Shown: piece after piece, positions 17,312-25,325 of the stretch
Position numbering within the stretch: position 1 is the stretch's first letter
Layout: each line of letters opens with the position of its first letter
Origin: Candidatus Zipacnadia bacterium
Lineage (GTDB): Bacteria; Armatimonadota; Zipacnadia; Zipacnadales; UBA5352
Length of the DNA stretch: 42,624 nucleotides
Assembly (NCBI GenBank): GCA_029820295.1
Contig: JALGVA010000026.1
Span: 1 to 42,624 of the forward strand
Direction: 5' to 3'
The notes under the pieces: model-generated
What the model saw: the letters and a program-made list of their open reading frames with translations, nothing else
Database searches by the model: none
What the model was told of the DNA's origin: nothing
Program-made: the position numbers and the translations under genes

Positions 17312-17560
17312 ATGTCGATCGCCGCACGTTTGCACGTTTCTGAGGTCGCCGGGAGCCGGTGGCGCCCTGACCGGTCCGGGCCTGCTGGCGGGGGCGCTGG
17401 GCTGCAGACCGGCCCCACCGAGGAGCCCGAACAGATCATGCCCGAGCCGGCGGCGGGGACTGATCTCGGCGCCGGGACCGACCAGGAGGCTCCGACCAAC
17501 GAGCCCGCCGGGGCGAGACAGGCGACGCCGACGCCGGCGAGGACGACACTGCAGTCGTGA
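17312..17560 (+). pseudogene. frameshifted Tat-lipoprotein remnant
   Basis: GGGGAGG (17299-17304 region) lies seven bases before ATG 17312, a real start, but the first residues are then nonsense-like. The adjacent frame, from about 17333, reads TFLRSPGAGGALTG followed by PGLLAGALGC, a Tat hydrophobic segment ending in a lipobox cysteine. From about 17430 the original frame resumes as TEEPEQIMPEPAAGTD and ends EAPTNEPAGARQ. Frames 2-0-2 can be rejoined by a small change near the tandem 8-mer GCACGTTT x2 (17324-17339) and one missing base in a C-run near 17432. The reconstructed product closely resembles the intact lipoprotein at 17754 (TFLRSPGAGG vs EFLKLFGGGA; EAPTNEPAG vs EAPPPTNQPPQG). It is either a decayed paralogue or an assembly artefact. 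Confidence 0.6.
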
Positions 17561-17651
17561 AGTGCCCCAACTGCGGGCTGAGAAGGAGGTCTCAGAATAG
17601 GGCCGGCCGCTGACATGCTGGATGTGCGGTCACACCTGGACGCCGTAACGA
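17557..17651 (+). pseudogene. frameshifted zinc-ribbon mini-protein
   Basis: GTG 17557 overlaps the preceding TGA (GTGA), a coupling-type junction. It starts MKCPNCG, the first knuckle of a zinc ribbon, and continues in the neighbouring frame as AEKEVSE, a TAG, then GRPLTCWMCGHTWTP and TAA at 17649. CPNC and CWMC together make a standard two-knuckle zinc ribbon of about 30 residues. One frameshift and one in-frame amber codon break it. With the preceding remnant this makes several lesions within 340 bases. Confidence 0.5.
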
Positions 17652-17753
17652 CCGGCGCAGCCGCCGCCGTAGGACGGAGGACTCTTGACCGCACGCAGCG
17701 AAATGCGGAATAGTACGTCGCCGTTTGCCATGAAGAGGGAGGTAGACAAGCGA

Positions 17754-17948
17754 ATGGATCGTCGAGAGTTCCTGAAGCTGTTTGGCGGTGGCGCCGCCAT
17801 CGCCGGCCTGGGCCTGCTCGCGGCCATGACGGGCTGCAAGAAGCCCCCGGAGCCGGAGCCGGTACCAGACATGCCGCCGGAGCCGCCGCCCGGGCCGGAG
17901 CCCGGTGGTGAAGCGCCGCCACCGACCAACCAGCCCCCGCAAGGTTGA
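17754..17948 (+). CDS. small Tat-exported lipoprotein with Pro/Glu-rich tail
   Basis: 64 residues from ATG 17754, with GAGGGAGG (17735-17742) eleven bases upstream; an ATG at 17730 overlapping that site is less likely. MDRREFLKLFGGGAAIAGLG holds a twin-arginine motif (RREFLK), a hydrophobic stretch and then LLAAMTGC, a lipobox-like cysteine around residue 27. The mature part is only about 37 residues of KKPPEPEPVPDMPPEPPPGP-type low complexity ending in Gln-Gly. It should be lipid-anchored outside the cytoplasmic membrane. A Pro/Glu-rich stalk with no folded domain suggests a spacer, a membrane-tethered peptide or a degenerate periplasmic protein. Its near relative at 17312 is broken. Confidence 0.65.
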   Translation: MDRREFLKLFGGGAAIAGLGLLAAMTGCKKPPEPEPVPDMPPEPPPGPEPGGEAPPPTNQPPQG

Positions 17949-17989
17949 TGGCGCCGCACGATACGGCCACGGCTGGTGCTTGAGCGAAG

Positions 17990-18527
17990 CATCACCGCGG
18001 GAGCTGTGCGATGACGGGCCGCGGAGGCAGCACGCTCCGCGGCCTGTCGCGTTCGACGTGCGCCACTCGAACCACAGCGACAGGACGCGCAGGCGCCGTG
18101 CGGTGAGCCGCACGCGCACGGGCCGGCCCACCGGCAGTTGGGGGCCCGCCCGGCACAGTTGATGGCGGAGGCCGTCGTCCCGAACGGGTGTGCACGCAGG
18201 CGCATCCCATCGGGCGAGCGAGCCAGGCAGTATCTGGACGCCCCACCGGTCAGGTTCCAGCAGAACATGCGGCAACGCTTCTGCGGGTTCGGCTGATGGG
18301 GGAGCTTGATGACGCTCGGGATGCACGCATCGTACATCACGGTGCTGTCGGCCGTGGAGCCGGCGAACTCGACCGCGGCCGGCTCCGGCTTCACTCATGC
18401 GATCTCGTCCTGCCAGGTCGCCATACAGACTGAGGAACGCGACCTGCCGGCCTCGGGCTCGAAGATGCGCAGGCAGTTCCGCGGGCAGTCGGCCTCGTCG
18501 AGCGTGCACATACCGTGCAGTCGTGAG
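17990..18527 (-). pseudogene. degenerate secreted glycosidase/sialidase-like remnant
   Basis: Read on the minus strand, protein-like sequence is scattered over several frames. First comes LDEADCPRNCLRIFEPEAG in a frame that ends at a stop. Then, in another frame, comes STVMYDACIPSVIKLPHQPN followed by RMFCWNLTGGASRYCLARSP. After a further shift comes LPVGRPVRVRLTARRLRVLS with LWFEW, typical of the closing beta-sandwich of sialidase or GH32/43-like secreted enzymes. No start, no signal peptide and no complete domain remain. At least two frameshifts are needed. The family assignment is by phrase resemblance only. Confidence 0.4.
18017..18044 (-). terminator. 9-bp inverted repeat hairpin
   Basis: GGCCGCGGA (18017-18025) pairs perfectly with TCCGCGGCC (18036-18044) around a 10-base loop. 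It lies just past the LWFEW-coding end of the minus-strand remnant, where a terminator of the ancestral gene would be expected. No U-tract follows, so the call is tentative. Confidence 0.35.
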
Positions 18528-18597
18528 CGTCGCCCGGTGGCTGCGGAGCATTACCGGCAGGTCGCTGCGCCACGCGTCGGCTGTTACGGCGCCGGGC

Positions 18598-21500
18598 TCA
18601 CTCGAAGTTGGCGGGCGCGAAATCCTCGGGGCTATTGAAGGCACGCCGGCGGAAGACCGGCCAGCAGCTCAGCTCGCTGCCGCCGGCATTGCGGTTGGCC
18701 CGGCAGATGGCGATGTGCCAGCGCTCACCCGGCGCCGGCGCCGCTCGGCCGAAAGCGCTGAACGGGATGCGCAGCTCGACCGTCCAGCCGCCCTCCGTGC
18801 GCGCGCCCGCCGTCTGCCACTCGGCGTTCCAGGTCGGATCGGTGGCACGCGCGTCGAAGCGCCCGCCGACCGCGTTGGCGGCGAACTGGTAGGCCGCATC
18901 GCCGGGGGGCTGCACGAACACCTCCACGTCGTCATCGCGCCACACCGGCGCGTCGTCGCCGGTGGCGGCCGCGATCACGTCGCTGTCCTCGCACGCCACC
19001 GCCACCAGCAGCGCCTCGCTATCACGCCCCACCCACGCGGTCGCCTGCTCGACCGCGCGCCGCACGCCGCCCAGGTCATACATAGGCGCCAGCATCGCGG
19101 CCGAGGTCCAGGCATCTTCGATGCGCCCGTCGATGGTCACCGGCGCCGCCGGCCGCGGGATACTCAGCCGCGGCTCGAGGTCCACGAGCGTCACCGGCGT
19201 ATCGGGCAGGTCGGCGGCCTCCGCCTCGGTCAGCAGCCGCACCTGCAGCTTCGTCGTGAGCAGCCGTTCCTGCAGCACCGCCGAGACCAGCACCGTGCCG
19301 GCCCACTCCGGCGGCGCCAGCTCCCGCAGGTCGATGGCGAAGCGGCGCGGATCGCCCATGCGCAGGCCCCCGGTCAGATCGACCAGCGCCGGCCGCCCGG
19401 AGCGCTGATCGACCGCCCAGCCCCACTCAGGCGCGCGCGAAGTTCTGCGCGTCATCGCTCCTGTCGCCAGGCAGACGCGCCGGGTGTAGCCCGACTGCGT
19501 CCAGAAGTCGACCATGATGCCGGAGAAGCTGTTGGCGCCGCGCTCCATGCGCACGAACAGCCCCGGCCGCGGCTGAATGACCTCGTCGGACTCGGTGACC
19601 TCGAAGGCCAGCCGCGTGAGCCCATCGATCTGCAGCCCCGCCGCGACGAAGTTCGTCTCCGAGTAGCCGGTGCCCGCGCTCAGCTCGAAGCGGGCGCGTT
19701 CGGGATCAACCCGCGCGGCGCAGGTCGGGTCGAGCGCGCCGACCGAGGCGATGGTCAGCGCGCGGTTGACCAGGTGACCATCCCACGTCACGTCGATCTC
19801 GCGGTTCTCGGCGACGGTGAGCGTCTCCGACTGCGCCTGCGGGACGATGCCCATGCGCATGACCTCGGGCCAGCCCGCCAGGTCCATGCCGGGCACGCCC
19901 GCGCGCAGGGAGTACTGCCCGCCCTCAGCGCGCTCAGGGATGGCCAGGCGCAGTTCGCGGCGCTCGCCCTCGATGCTCAGGTTGCCCTGCGCGACCGGCA
20001 CGCCATCGCGCAGCAGCACCCAGGCGCCGGGCGCGGCCGGAGATGCGCCGCCGACCTGCATCCCGAACGAGAGGCCGAGCGTCTGCCCGGCGTCGGCGGA
20101 ACTGGTCAGGTCGCCGGTGATGCCGCGGACCTCGTCGCGTAGCTCGCCGTCGAAGTGACAGACAAGCAGCGGCCGCTCGCCATCGGTGATCGTGAGGTCG
20201 TCGATGGTGGCGTCGGCGGGCCAGGCGCCATCGGTGCGCCGCCCGAGTTGGATCACGCCGCCCCAGCCCTCGAGCGGCGCGATGACGCGCTCGGCCTCGG
20301 CCACGAGTTCGCCATCGAAGTACATGGCCTCGTGGCCGCCGGGCTGGTCCCAGGTGACCTTCACCGTGTGCCATGCGCCCGGCCGGTAGCGCGCATCGCG
20401 GCCCACGATCGGATGGTCCTTGCCGCCGGCGAAGATGTTGAAGCACAGGCCGTCGGTGTTCTGCAGCTTGTACACCGCCAGGCTCGCCTCGCGCGTACCG
20501 GCGCTGAGCAGCACGTGGCTGGTGTCGGCGTCGAAGGCGAACTCCGGGCGGAAGGCCAGCTCGATCGAGCCACGCTCGGGGTTGATGGTGCCATCGATCG
20601 GGAAGCTCGCGGTGGTGTGCTCGCCCACGCGCAGGGCCTTCCCCTCGTGACCGTCCACGAACGCGCCCCAGCCCGCGGGCAGCGCTACGTTGGTGATCTC
20701 GATCTCGCCGACACCGGCTTCGCAGAAGCTCGCCTCGATCCGATGGCGGCCCTCCTCCAGCGCGACCGGCACCAGCGTCGCGCCCTCCTCGGCCACCGGC
20801 GATGCCTCGCCCCCCCGCCCGTCGACGGTCACGCGCTCGGGCAGCCAGCCCGCCGGCGCCACCAGCGCCACCTCCGCCGACGGCTCGCCGACGTCCGCGC
20901 TGACGCGGATGGTGCGACGCTCGAGGTCGATGGATCCTGTCAGGTGCACATCGAGGAAGTCGGTCAGCGGGTAGTTGCGTCGGTAGCCGCTGGCGGCATA
21001 GACGATGGCCGGGACCTGCGAGACCACGAGCTGCCGCAGGCGGCCGCAGGGCAGCGCCACGTCGGCGCCGACGCGCTCGCCGGGCTCCTCCACCACCGCC
21101 ACCAGCCGCCGGCGCACCGCAGTGCCGTTGGCCCAGCGCTCATCGGCCCACGCCGCCTGCACCACGTGGTCGTCCAGCGGCGCACGGCGGATGTCATCGA
21201 CCGGGGCGCACTCCCAGATGAAGATCGGCCGGTCGGCCGCCAGGCCCAGCGCCTGGCGGTCGGCGCTGAGCGCGACGGTCACCGGCTCGTCCTCCGCGTG
21301 ATTGATCGCCGGGAGCATGCGCGTGCCGCCGTTGGCCAACGCGTAGGCCTCGACCTCGCCGTAGTCGCGCCACCAGCACGGTCGGATGCCCGCGTCGATG
21401 AGCGCCAGGTTGCGCACCTCGTACATGGCGTTCGCCAGCGACGACGGCGCCAGGGCCCACGGGCGGAAGCCGAAGGCCAGCACGTAGTTCTCGTACTCGC

Positions 21501-23166
21501 GGCCCGGGCCCGGGTAGAGCGGCGCCTGCCATGCGCCGGGGCGCTCGTAGAGCTTGACCTTGAGCAGCCGGTCGGCCAGGTTGCGCCAGCCCGTCGTCGC
21601 CACCATCTCGCCCCAGTTGCCGGCGCCCGACAGCTCGGCGAAGCCGCAATCGGAGTAGACGTTGACCTCGGAGTTGCGCCAGTAGATATGCTCGGGACTG
21701 ATGGCGCGTACCGCCGCGCGCGTGGCGCGGTCGAAGTTGATGGCGTCGTAGTTGTGATAGGCGATGCCGCGCTCGAAGTCGATGGGTCCGCCGCCGTCGG
21801 GCGCGCCGTCCATGTACAGGAAGTCCGCGTCCCAGGCCCGCATGGCGCTCTCCCACTGCGCGCGCGCGTAGTCGATGTCCTCCGGGAGCGTCAGGCCCTC
21901 CCACGGCCCGAGCGGTGTGTAGTAGCCCCCCAGCGCGCGCGATCGCCTGATGTTGATCTCCGGGCTCAGGAAATACGGGCCGACGTGCGCGCCGGGCACC
22001 GCCTCGCGGTAGCGCGCGAAGAAGTCGCGGAACCACGCGGCGTCGTGAATGAGGGCGTCATCGACTTTCTGATGCAGCGACCCGTCCTCGACGTAGACGG
22101 TGCCGACCGTGCCGTCGCCGCTCCACACCGGCCCGCCCACGCCGCCGGCCATGATCATGAGCGGGCCCTCGTTGACGTAGCGCCCGTAGTTGCGCCACAG
22201 CGCCAGCGGCCCTCTGCGCCCCTCCAGGCCCATGCTCGCGAGCTTCACGCGGTCGAGCCACTGGGGGTGCCGATCGTTCGCGACCTCGTGATCGTGCATG
22301 ATCGCCTGCCAGCCGGGAAGCTGCTGCCACAGGCGATGGGCGGTGACGTGGTCCCCTTCGATGATGCCGATGTGCACCTCGGCCGAGATCTCGTGGCCGG
22401 GCGAGAGGTACTCCGCGAACACGCCCATCTGCCAGCCGCTCGGGGCGTAGCGGATGCCCGAGCCCAGCAGCGCCATCCACGAGGGCTTGACGAAGCGCCC
22501 GTTGACCCGGCAACGCCAGGTGACCGCGGCGAGGCCGTCGGCGGGATTGGCGCAGACCACGAACGAGTGCATGCCCTCGCCCGCGCCGCCGATGCCGCGC
22601 CGGGACATGCTCAGGCCCTCGCCCACCTCGTCGGCGCGCACCCAGGTCGGGGTGCGCTGGCCGAAGTGGATGCCCATCGGGCAGTGGTAGCATGAGCCGG
22701 CGCGGAAGTCGCGCACCGTCTCCACCGCCAGCTCGTATTCGATCCCCGCCGCCAGGTCGCGCTCGGCGACCAAGGCGATGCGCTTGACCAGGAACTGCGC
22801 GCAGGGCGCCAGCTCATAGCGCTTCTCGATGACCACGCCGGGCAGCGTCTCATTCGTGTACCGAGCGGCGAAGGCGCCGTCGTCGCGCCGGTCGCTGCCC
22901 GGCACAAGCGCGTCATCGCTCTCGTCGATGACCGTGACCTCGTACCGCTCAGGCGCGCCCTCCACGGCCGGACTCCCGACTCGGTACGTGCCCGCGACCT
23001 CCGTGAAGATCCGCCGGCCGGTCGGGACGTGCTCACCCGACACTACGATCCCGCGGTCCACGTCGATGCGGAAGCGCACCTGGTCGTTGGCGAGCAGCAC
23101 GGTCTCGGCAGGGGCGGATGCGGCGCAGCACAGGATGAGTAGCGATACGAGGGCGTACCGGGTCAC
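18598..23166 (-). CDS. giant secreted TIM-barrel/LamG/CBM9 carbohydrate-active protein
   Basis: 1522 residues from GTG 23166 (MTRYALVSLLILCCAASAPA signal peptide), with GAGGAGG (23175-23181) eight bases upstream. Domains: a beta sandwich at 20-290 (NDQVRFRIDVDRGIVVSGEH), as in GH36/DUF6259-like proteins. A TIM-barrel region at about 305-640 includes ARAQWESAMRAWDADFLYMD, PEHIYWRNSEVNVYSDCGFA and GIRPCWWRDYGEVEAYAL, with acidic candidates in FLYMDGAPD and NSEVN. Then come beta-rich linkers, a LamG/concanavalin-like domain at 830-1000 (GSIELAFRPEFAFD, WHTVKVTWDQPGG, YFDGELVAEAERV), further beta domains, and a C-terminal CBM9-like domain at 1325-1522 (APVTIDGRIEDAW, WVGRDSEALLVAVACEDSD, WRDDDVEVFVQPPG, GGWTVELRIPFSAFG). 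Probably an exo-acting glycosidase anchored to large glycans by two binding modules. The gene starts 26 bases after the membrane-protein stop, so they are one operon. Confidence 0.82.
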   Translation of the reverse strand: MTRYALVSLLILCCAASAPAETVLLANDQVRFRIDVDRGIVVSGEHVPTGRRIFTEVAGTYRVGSPAVEGAPERYEVTVIDESDDALVPGSDRRDDGAFAARYTNETLPGVVIEKRYELAPCAQFLVKRIALVAERDLAAGIEYELAVETVRDFRAGSCYHCPMGIHFGQRTPTWVRADEVGEGLSMSRRGIGGAGEGMHSFVVCANPADGLAAVTWRCRVNGRFVKPSWMALLGSGIRYAPSGWQMGVFAEYLSPGHEISAEVHIGIIEGDHVTAHRLWQQLPGWQAIMHDHEVANDRHPQWLDRVKLASMGLEGRRGPLALWRNYGRYVNEGPLMIMAGGVGGPVWSGDGTVGTVYVEDGSLHQKVDDALIHDAAWFRDFFARYREAVPGAHVGPYFLSPEINIRRSRALGGYYTPLGPWEGLTLPEDIDYARAQWESAMRAWDADFLYMDGAPDGGGPIDFERGIAYHNYDAINFDRATRAAVRAISPEHIYWRNSEVNVYSDCGFAELSGAGNWGEMVATTGWRNLADRLLKVKLYERPGAWQAPLYPGPGREYENYVLAFGFRPWALAPSSLANAMYEVRNLALIDAGIRPCWWRDYGEVEAYALANGGTRMLPAINHAEDEPVTVALSADRQALGLAADRPIFIWECAPVDDIRRAPLDDHVVQAAWADERWANGTAVRRRLVAVVEEPGERVGADVALPCGRLRQLVVSQVPAIVYAASGYRRNYPLTDFLDVHLTGSIDLERRTIRVSADVGEPSAEVALVAPAGWLPERVTVDGRGGEASPVAEEGATLVPVALEEGRHRIEASFCEAGVGEIEITNVALPAGWGAFVDGHEGKALRVGEHTTASFPIDGTINPERGSIELAFRPEFAFDADTSHVLLSAGTREASLAVYKLQNTDGLCFNIFAGGKDHPIVGRDARYRPGAWHTVKVTWDQPGGHEAMYFDGELVAEAERVIAPLEGWGGVIQLGRRTDGAWPADATIDDLTITDGERPLLVCHFDGELRDEVRGITGDLTSSADAGQTLGLSFGMQVGGASPAAPGAWVLLRDGVPVAQGNLSIEGERRELRLAIPERAEGGQYSLRAGVPGMDLAGWPEVMRMGIVPQAQSETLTVAENREIDVTWDGHLVNRALTIASVGALDPTCAARVDPERARFELSAGTGYSETNFVAAGLQIDGLTRLAFEVTESDEVIQPRPGLFVRMERGANSFSGIMVDFWTQSGYTRRVCLATGAMTRRTSRAPEWGWAVDQRSGRPALVDLTGGLRMGDPRRFAIDLRELAPPEWAGTVLVSAVLQERLLTTKLQVRLLTEAEAADLPDTPVTLVDLEPRLSIPRPAAPVTIDGRIEDAWTSAAMLAPMYDLGGVRRAVEQATAWVGRDSEALLVAVACEDSDVIAAATGDDAPVWRDDDVEVFVQPPGDAAYQFAANAVGGRFDARATDPTWNAEWQTAGARTEGGWTVELRIPFSAFGRAAPAPGERWHIAICRANRNAGGSELSCWPVFRRRAFNSPEDFAPANFE

Positions 23167-23192
23167 GGCGTCGGCCTCCTCGATGATGGCGC

Positions 23193-25112
23193 TCAGCCGA
23201 TGTCGATGTGCAGCCTGCGGTACAGCTCGCCGGGCAACAGCGCGCCGAAGGCGCCCCACAGCAGCCCGGCCACGAACAGGTGGCCGAAGGCGATGCCCAG
23301 GAAGAGCGGCACCAGCCTCCGGTAGGCGCGCGCCCCGCCGAGCTTGACCACCAGAGACTTGATCAGCCACACGGTGAAAAACGGCGCCCACAGCAGGTAA
23401 CCGTAACTTGTCGCCAGCGCGTAGCCCAGCGGATGGACCGGCAGGCGCAGGAAGTGATGGCGCAGGATCGACAGCACCGTGACCACGCCCGCGCCCCCGG
23501 CCGCGAAGCCGGTCGCCAGGCGCTGGACCAGCCCCGGATTCTCCACCATCCCCGACAGCAGCTCGAACTCCCCCCGGGCCAGCGACGTGCGGTAGCCGCC
23601 GGCGATGGTGCCGCCCTCGAGCACGTTCGCGCCGTACTGGTAGAATGCCTGCAGGTGCATGGCGTACGCCAGCGGCAGCCCGACCGCGAAGGCGATCACC
23701 AGCGCGCCGATGATCTCCCGCCGCCGCGCCCGCATGCGCTCGCCCAGCTCCAGGCTCTCGATGCCGAAGGCCATCAGGCCCGGGAAGTACCCCCGGCACA
23801 GGAAGTTCATCATCGACATGATGGTCAGGCCCTGCATTCCGGCGCGCGACCACACCTGCGTGCCGGTCGCCTCGAGGATGATCTTCTTCGCCTCGCCGAA
23901 CGGGAAGGCCCAGTTCGTGGGCACACCCGTCTCGGCGCGGATGCGCGCGAAGGTAACCGCGATCAGCAGCATGGCCACGAAGTAGAGCCCGGCCAGCGCG
24001 AGCTGCATCCCTGCTGCGTTCGCCCAGACGAGCATCGCCAGCAGGCCCACGGCGAGCACGAGCCACGCACCGCCACGGGACGGGCGCCCTCCCGCCTCGC
24101 GCCGGACGAGGTCGCGCAGCGACTGCCCAAGCGAGCGGCGCGCCGCCCACAGCAGGATGATCGCCATCGCCAGGTAGGCGCCGGCGCTCTGGCGCATCAG
24201 GAACGGGAAGCCCGGCGGCTCGTAGCCCACGGCGGTGGCGCCGACCGCCAGGAGCCGGATCAGCAGGTAGAAGCCCCAGGTGGAGCCCAGGATCTCGACG
24301 GGCACGAGCCAGCCGAAGCCGATGAACTCGGGGCGGTGGTAGAAGACCACCGACTGCAGCGTGCTCCACGGACGCTCGGTGAACAGCCCGCCGATCGGGT
24401 AGTAGAGCCCGAGCGCGGGGATGCCCGGATTCATGGCCTCCGCCACGTTCATGCCGTCGAAGACCGCCGCCAGGCCAAAGCCGATCCACATCAGCGTGTT
24501 GCGCAGGAGCGGCAGCGGCGACACCGCGCCCTCGCGCCCGACCAGCTCGACCGCGAAGGTCGCGACCGGATAGGTCAGGCGATCGTGCTCCGTCCACGGT
24601 CGGCGCAGCAGCACCGCCAGTGCGACCAGAGCCGCGAAGAAGCCGCCCAGGAAGACCATCCATGCGCCCAGCGGGGTGAGCCAGGCGTCCCAGGGGACCC
24701 GCTCGGTCGGTGCGGCCTCGAAGTAGCCGGTGATGACTCCCTCGTCGGTTGGCGCGACCCAGCTCGGCACCAGGCCGGCGAGGTCGGCGAAGTTGTTCGA
24801 AGTCTCGGCGAAGTACGGCAGTGCGGTCAGCGACGGCAGCATCGGCCGCACGATGCCCAGGCTGCTGAGCGGGATGCCCACCAGGACGATGGTGTAGGCG
24901 ACGGCGATCTCGCGGGCCTGCAGCACGCGCCGGCGGCGCAGCCATGCCAGGAGACGGTCAAGGCCGATGAGCGCGAGCAGAGCGAGCAGCGCCGGGCCGG
25001 AGGGCACGGAGTTGTCGATGTTGGCGCCGAAGGTGATCAGGCAGGCGTAGCGCACCCATGCCACGCCGATCACCAGCAGCGCGACGCCCAAGATGGTCGC
25101 GCGCAGCGTCAT
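23193..25112 (-). CDS. DUF6785/DUF6784-like polytopic membrane protein
   Basis: 639 residues from ATG 25112 (GGAGA eight bases upstream). About 14 hydrophobic segments are visible, beginning with ATILGVALLVIGVAWVRYA. The sequence around LQAREIAVAYTIVLVGIPLS, ALPYFAETSNNFADLAGLVP and GRPWTEHDRLTYPVATFAVE-type phrases, together with IRAETGVPTNWAFPFGEAKK and SMMNFLCRGYFPGLMAFGIE, fits the uncharacterised membrane family annotated DUF6785/DUF6784, distantly like OPT transporters. The family is common in Armatimonadota and Planctomycetota and often sits next to secreted glycosidases. An importer for oligosaccharides or peptides, or an export/assembly role, are both open. Here it leads an operon with the giant LamG/CBM9 protein, which suggests a functional link with extracellular glycan breakdown. 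Confidence 0.8.
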   Translation of the reverse strand: MTLRATILGVALLVIGVAWVRYACLITFGANIDNSVPSGPALLALLALIGLDRLLAWLRRRRVLQAREIAVAYTIVLVGIPLSSLGIVRPMLPSLTALPYFAETSNNFADLAGLVPSWVAPTDEGVITGYFEAAPTERVPWDAWLTPLGAWMVFLGGFFAALVALAVLLRRPWTEHDRLTYPVATFAVELVGREGAVSPLPLLRNTLMWIGFGLAAVFDGMNVAEAMNPGIPALGLYYPIGGLFTERPWSTLQSVVFYHRPEFIGFGWLVPVEILGSTWGFYLLIRLLAVGATAVGYEPPGFPFLMRQSAGAYLAMAIILLWAARRSLGQSLRDLVRREAGGRPSRGGAWLVLAVGLLAMLVWANAAGMQLALAGLYFVAMLLIAVTFARIRAETGVPTNWAFPFGEAKKIILEATGTQVWSRAGMQGLTIMSMMNFLCRGYFPGLMAFGIESLELGERMRARRREIIGALVIAFAVGLPLAYAMHLQAFYQYGANVLEGGTIAGGYRTSLARGEFELLSGMVENPGLVQRLATGFAAGGAGVVTVLSILRHHFLRLPVHPLGYALATSYGYLLWAPFFTVWLIKSLVVKLGGARAYRRLVPLFLGIAFGHLFVAGLLWGAFGALLPGELYRRLHIDIG

Positions 25113-25325
25113 GGTGAGGTCTCCGGGCCGCGCTGTGCCGCGGACACGCGCCTGTCGCTCCGGCGGCGCCGACAGGTCCGCGACATTCTGGCAGGGCTCG
25201 TCCGTGAGCCGGTGCAGATTCAAGGCGCCGGCGGGGTTCTCCTGCATGCGCGGCGCGCAGGGGAGCTGGGTCCCGGCCGGGAACTGATTGAGGCCATCGG
25301 CCGCGCGCGACATGTGTGAGCAATC
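25113..25325. promoter_or_regulatory. divergent intergenic region
   Basis: 213 bases lie between the starts of the membrane-protein operon (minus) and the metallophosphoesterase/symporter operon (plus). Promoters for both must be here or nearby. I could not identify a credible promoter pair or an operator palindrome. Confidence 0.4.

Noticed and set aside
20155-22695. 846-codon plus-strand open frame
   Set aside because: Antisense to the LamG/CBM9 gene; Arg/His/Val-rich composition, no domains and no signal or ribosome site. A GC-rich shadow.
23167-24945. Upstream extension of the 1522-residue protein to 2115 residues
   Set aside because: The extension is the membrane-protein gene read out of frame; GTG 23166 has a strong ribosome site and signal peptide.
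23208-25319. 703-codon plus-strand open frame
   Set aside because: Antisense to the membrane-protein gene; Gln/Arg/His-rich with no hydrophobic core or motif.
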